The position numbers were made by a program, and so were the translations under genes. This document shows, piece after piece, positions 5,298-5,490 of a DNA stretch of 5,490 nt (position 1 is the stretch's first letter; the number at the start of each line of letters is the position of its first letter). Under the pieces are notes generated by a model. The model searched no databases and had not been told where the DNA came from. It saw only the letters and a program-made list of their open reading frames with translations. The stretch is taken from NCBI GenBank assembly GCA_051439375.1, contig JBFRWB010000027.1, positions 1-5,490 on the forward strand. The letters run 5' to 3'. The stretch is from JBGTGT01 sp051439375. GTDB taxonomy: Bacteria > Cyanobacteriota > Cyanobacteriia > Cyanobacteriales > Microcystaceae.

Positions 5298-5340
5298 TTA
5301 GTAAAATAATATTTTTGTCTTAGCATATTTATTTTACTAA
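5298..5340. repeat. 12-bp perfect inverted repeat beside the 21-bp array
   Basis: TTAGTAAAATAA (5298-5309) and TTATTTTACTAA (5329-5340) are exact reverse complements around a 19-base loop. With T5328 bulged out, TAT (5310-5312) can extend the stem with ATA (5325-5327). It is AT-only apart from one G-C pair per stem and lacks a U-tract, so it is not a typical terminator. It could be an operator, a cruciform, or the end of a small mobile element. The left arm overlaps TTGTTAGTAAAA, which resembles the second half of the 21-bp unit. Confidence 0.6.
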
Positions 5341-5490
5341 AGGAGATAATTGCAACAAAACGTAATACCAAATCCGACTTATAAAACCTAGTTATAATTA
5401 GGCTATTTGAAGCCAACTATAGTAAGTTAAATCTTTGATTTTTTCCTGCATTTCCGTCGTTTCTGTCAAAATATTACATCTTTGTACTAA

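Larger units (their letters stand above)
5099..5490. other. 392-base stretch without a clear gene; repeat-rich and AT-rich
   Basis: The stretch holds the 5' flank of the helical gene, a 21-bp tandem array (5147-5280), a 12-bp inverted repeat (5298-5340) and then unassigned DNA. Within that last part are three weak items. AAGGAG near 5340 is followed by a TTG that opens a 13-codon frame (5350-5391). CCTAGTTATAATTAGG (5387-5402) is a near-palindrome with one mismatched pair. A minus-strand frame (5398-5490) is open to the right edge. No tRNA, rRNA, riboswitch or recognised insertion-sequence end is seen. Confidence 0.5.

Overview
The window looks like chromosomal DNA of a low-GC cyanobacterium. 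It carries four copies of the octamer GCGATCGC (HIP1, the hallmark over-represented palindrome of many cyanobacteria). Its proteins read like cyanobacterial families, and the intergenic regions are AT-rich with short repeats. A unicellular Cyanothece/Crocosphaera-type genome is a reasonable guess, but the sequence does not settle the genus.

Layout. At the left edge, on the minus strand, is a type II toxin-antitoxin pair: a complete small antitoxin (119-352) whose 3' end overlaps the start of a RelE/ParE-type toxin cut by the window edge (1-129). A 265-base spacer with a GC-rich hairpin element follows. Next is a plus-strand EamA/DMT-family inner-membrane transporter (618-1619), convergent with ureF on the minus strand (1727-2401), a urease nickel-insertion chaperone. 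Divergent from ureF is a secreted or periplasmic metzincin-like zinc protease (2502-3254) with a one-residue insertion in its zinc motif. After a 127-base gap comes an uncharacterised beta-rich cytosolic protein with two predicted domains (3382-4368), convergent with an uncharacterised all-helical protein on the minus strand (4448-5098). The right end (5099-5490) holds no clear gene. It contains six and a partial copy of a 21-bp tandem repeat, then a 12-bp perfect inverted repeat, then unassigned AT-rich DNA with a short open frame running off the edge.

The genes do not form one operon or pathway. Apart from the toxin-antitoxin pair, each gene stands alone with its own spacer, and ureF is separated from any other urease gene within view, as is common in cyanobacteria. 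No convincing new multi-gene system is visible. The items most worth a second look are the 21-bp array upstream of the helical orphan gene (period equal to two DNA helical turns), the inverted repeat beside it, the variant metzincin motif, and the two uncharacterised proteins.
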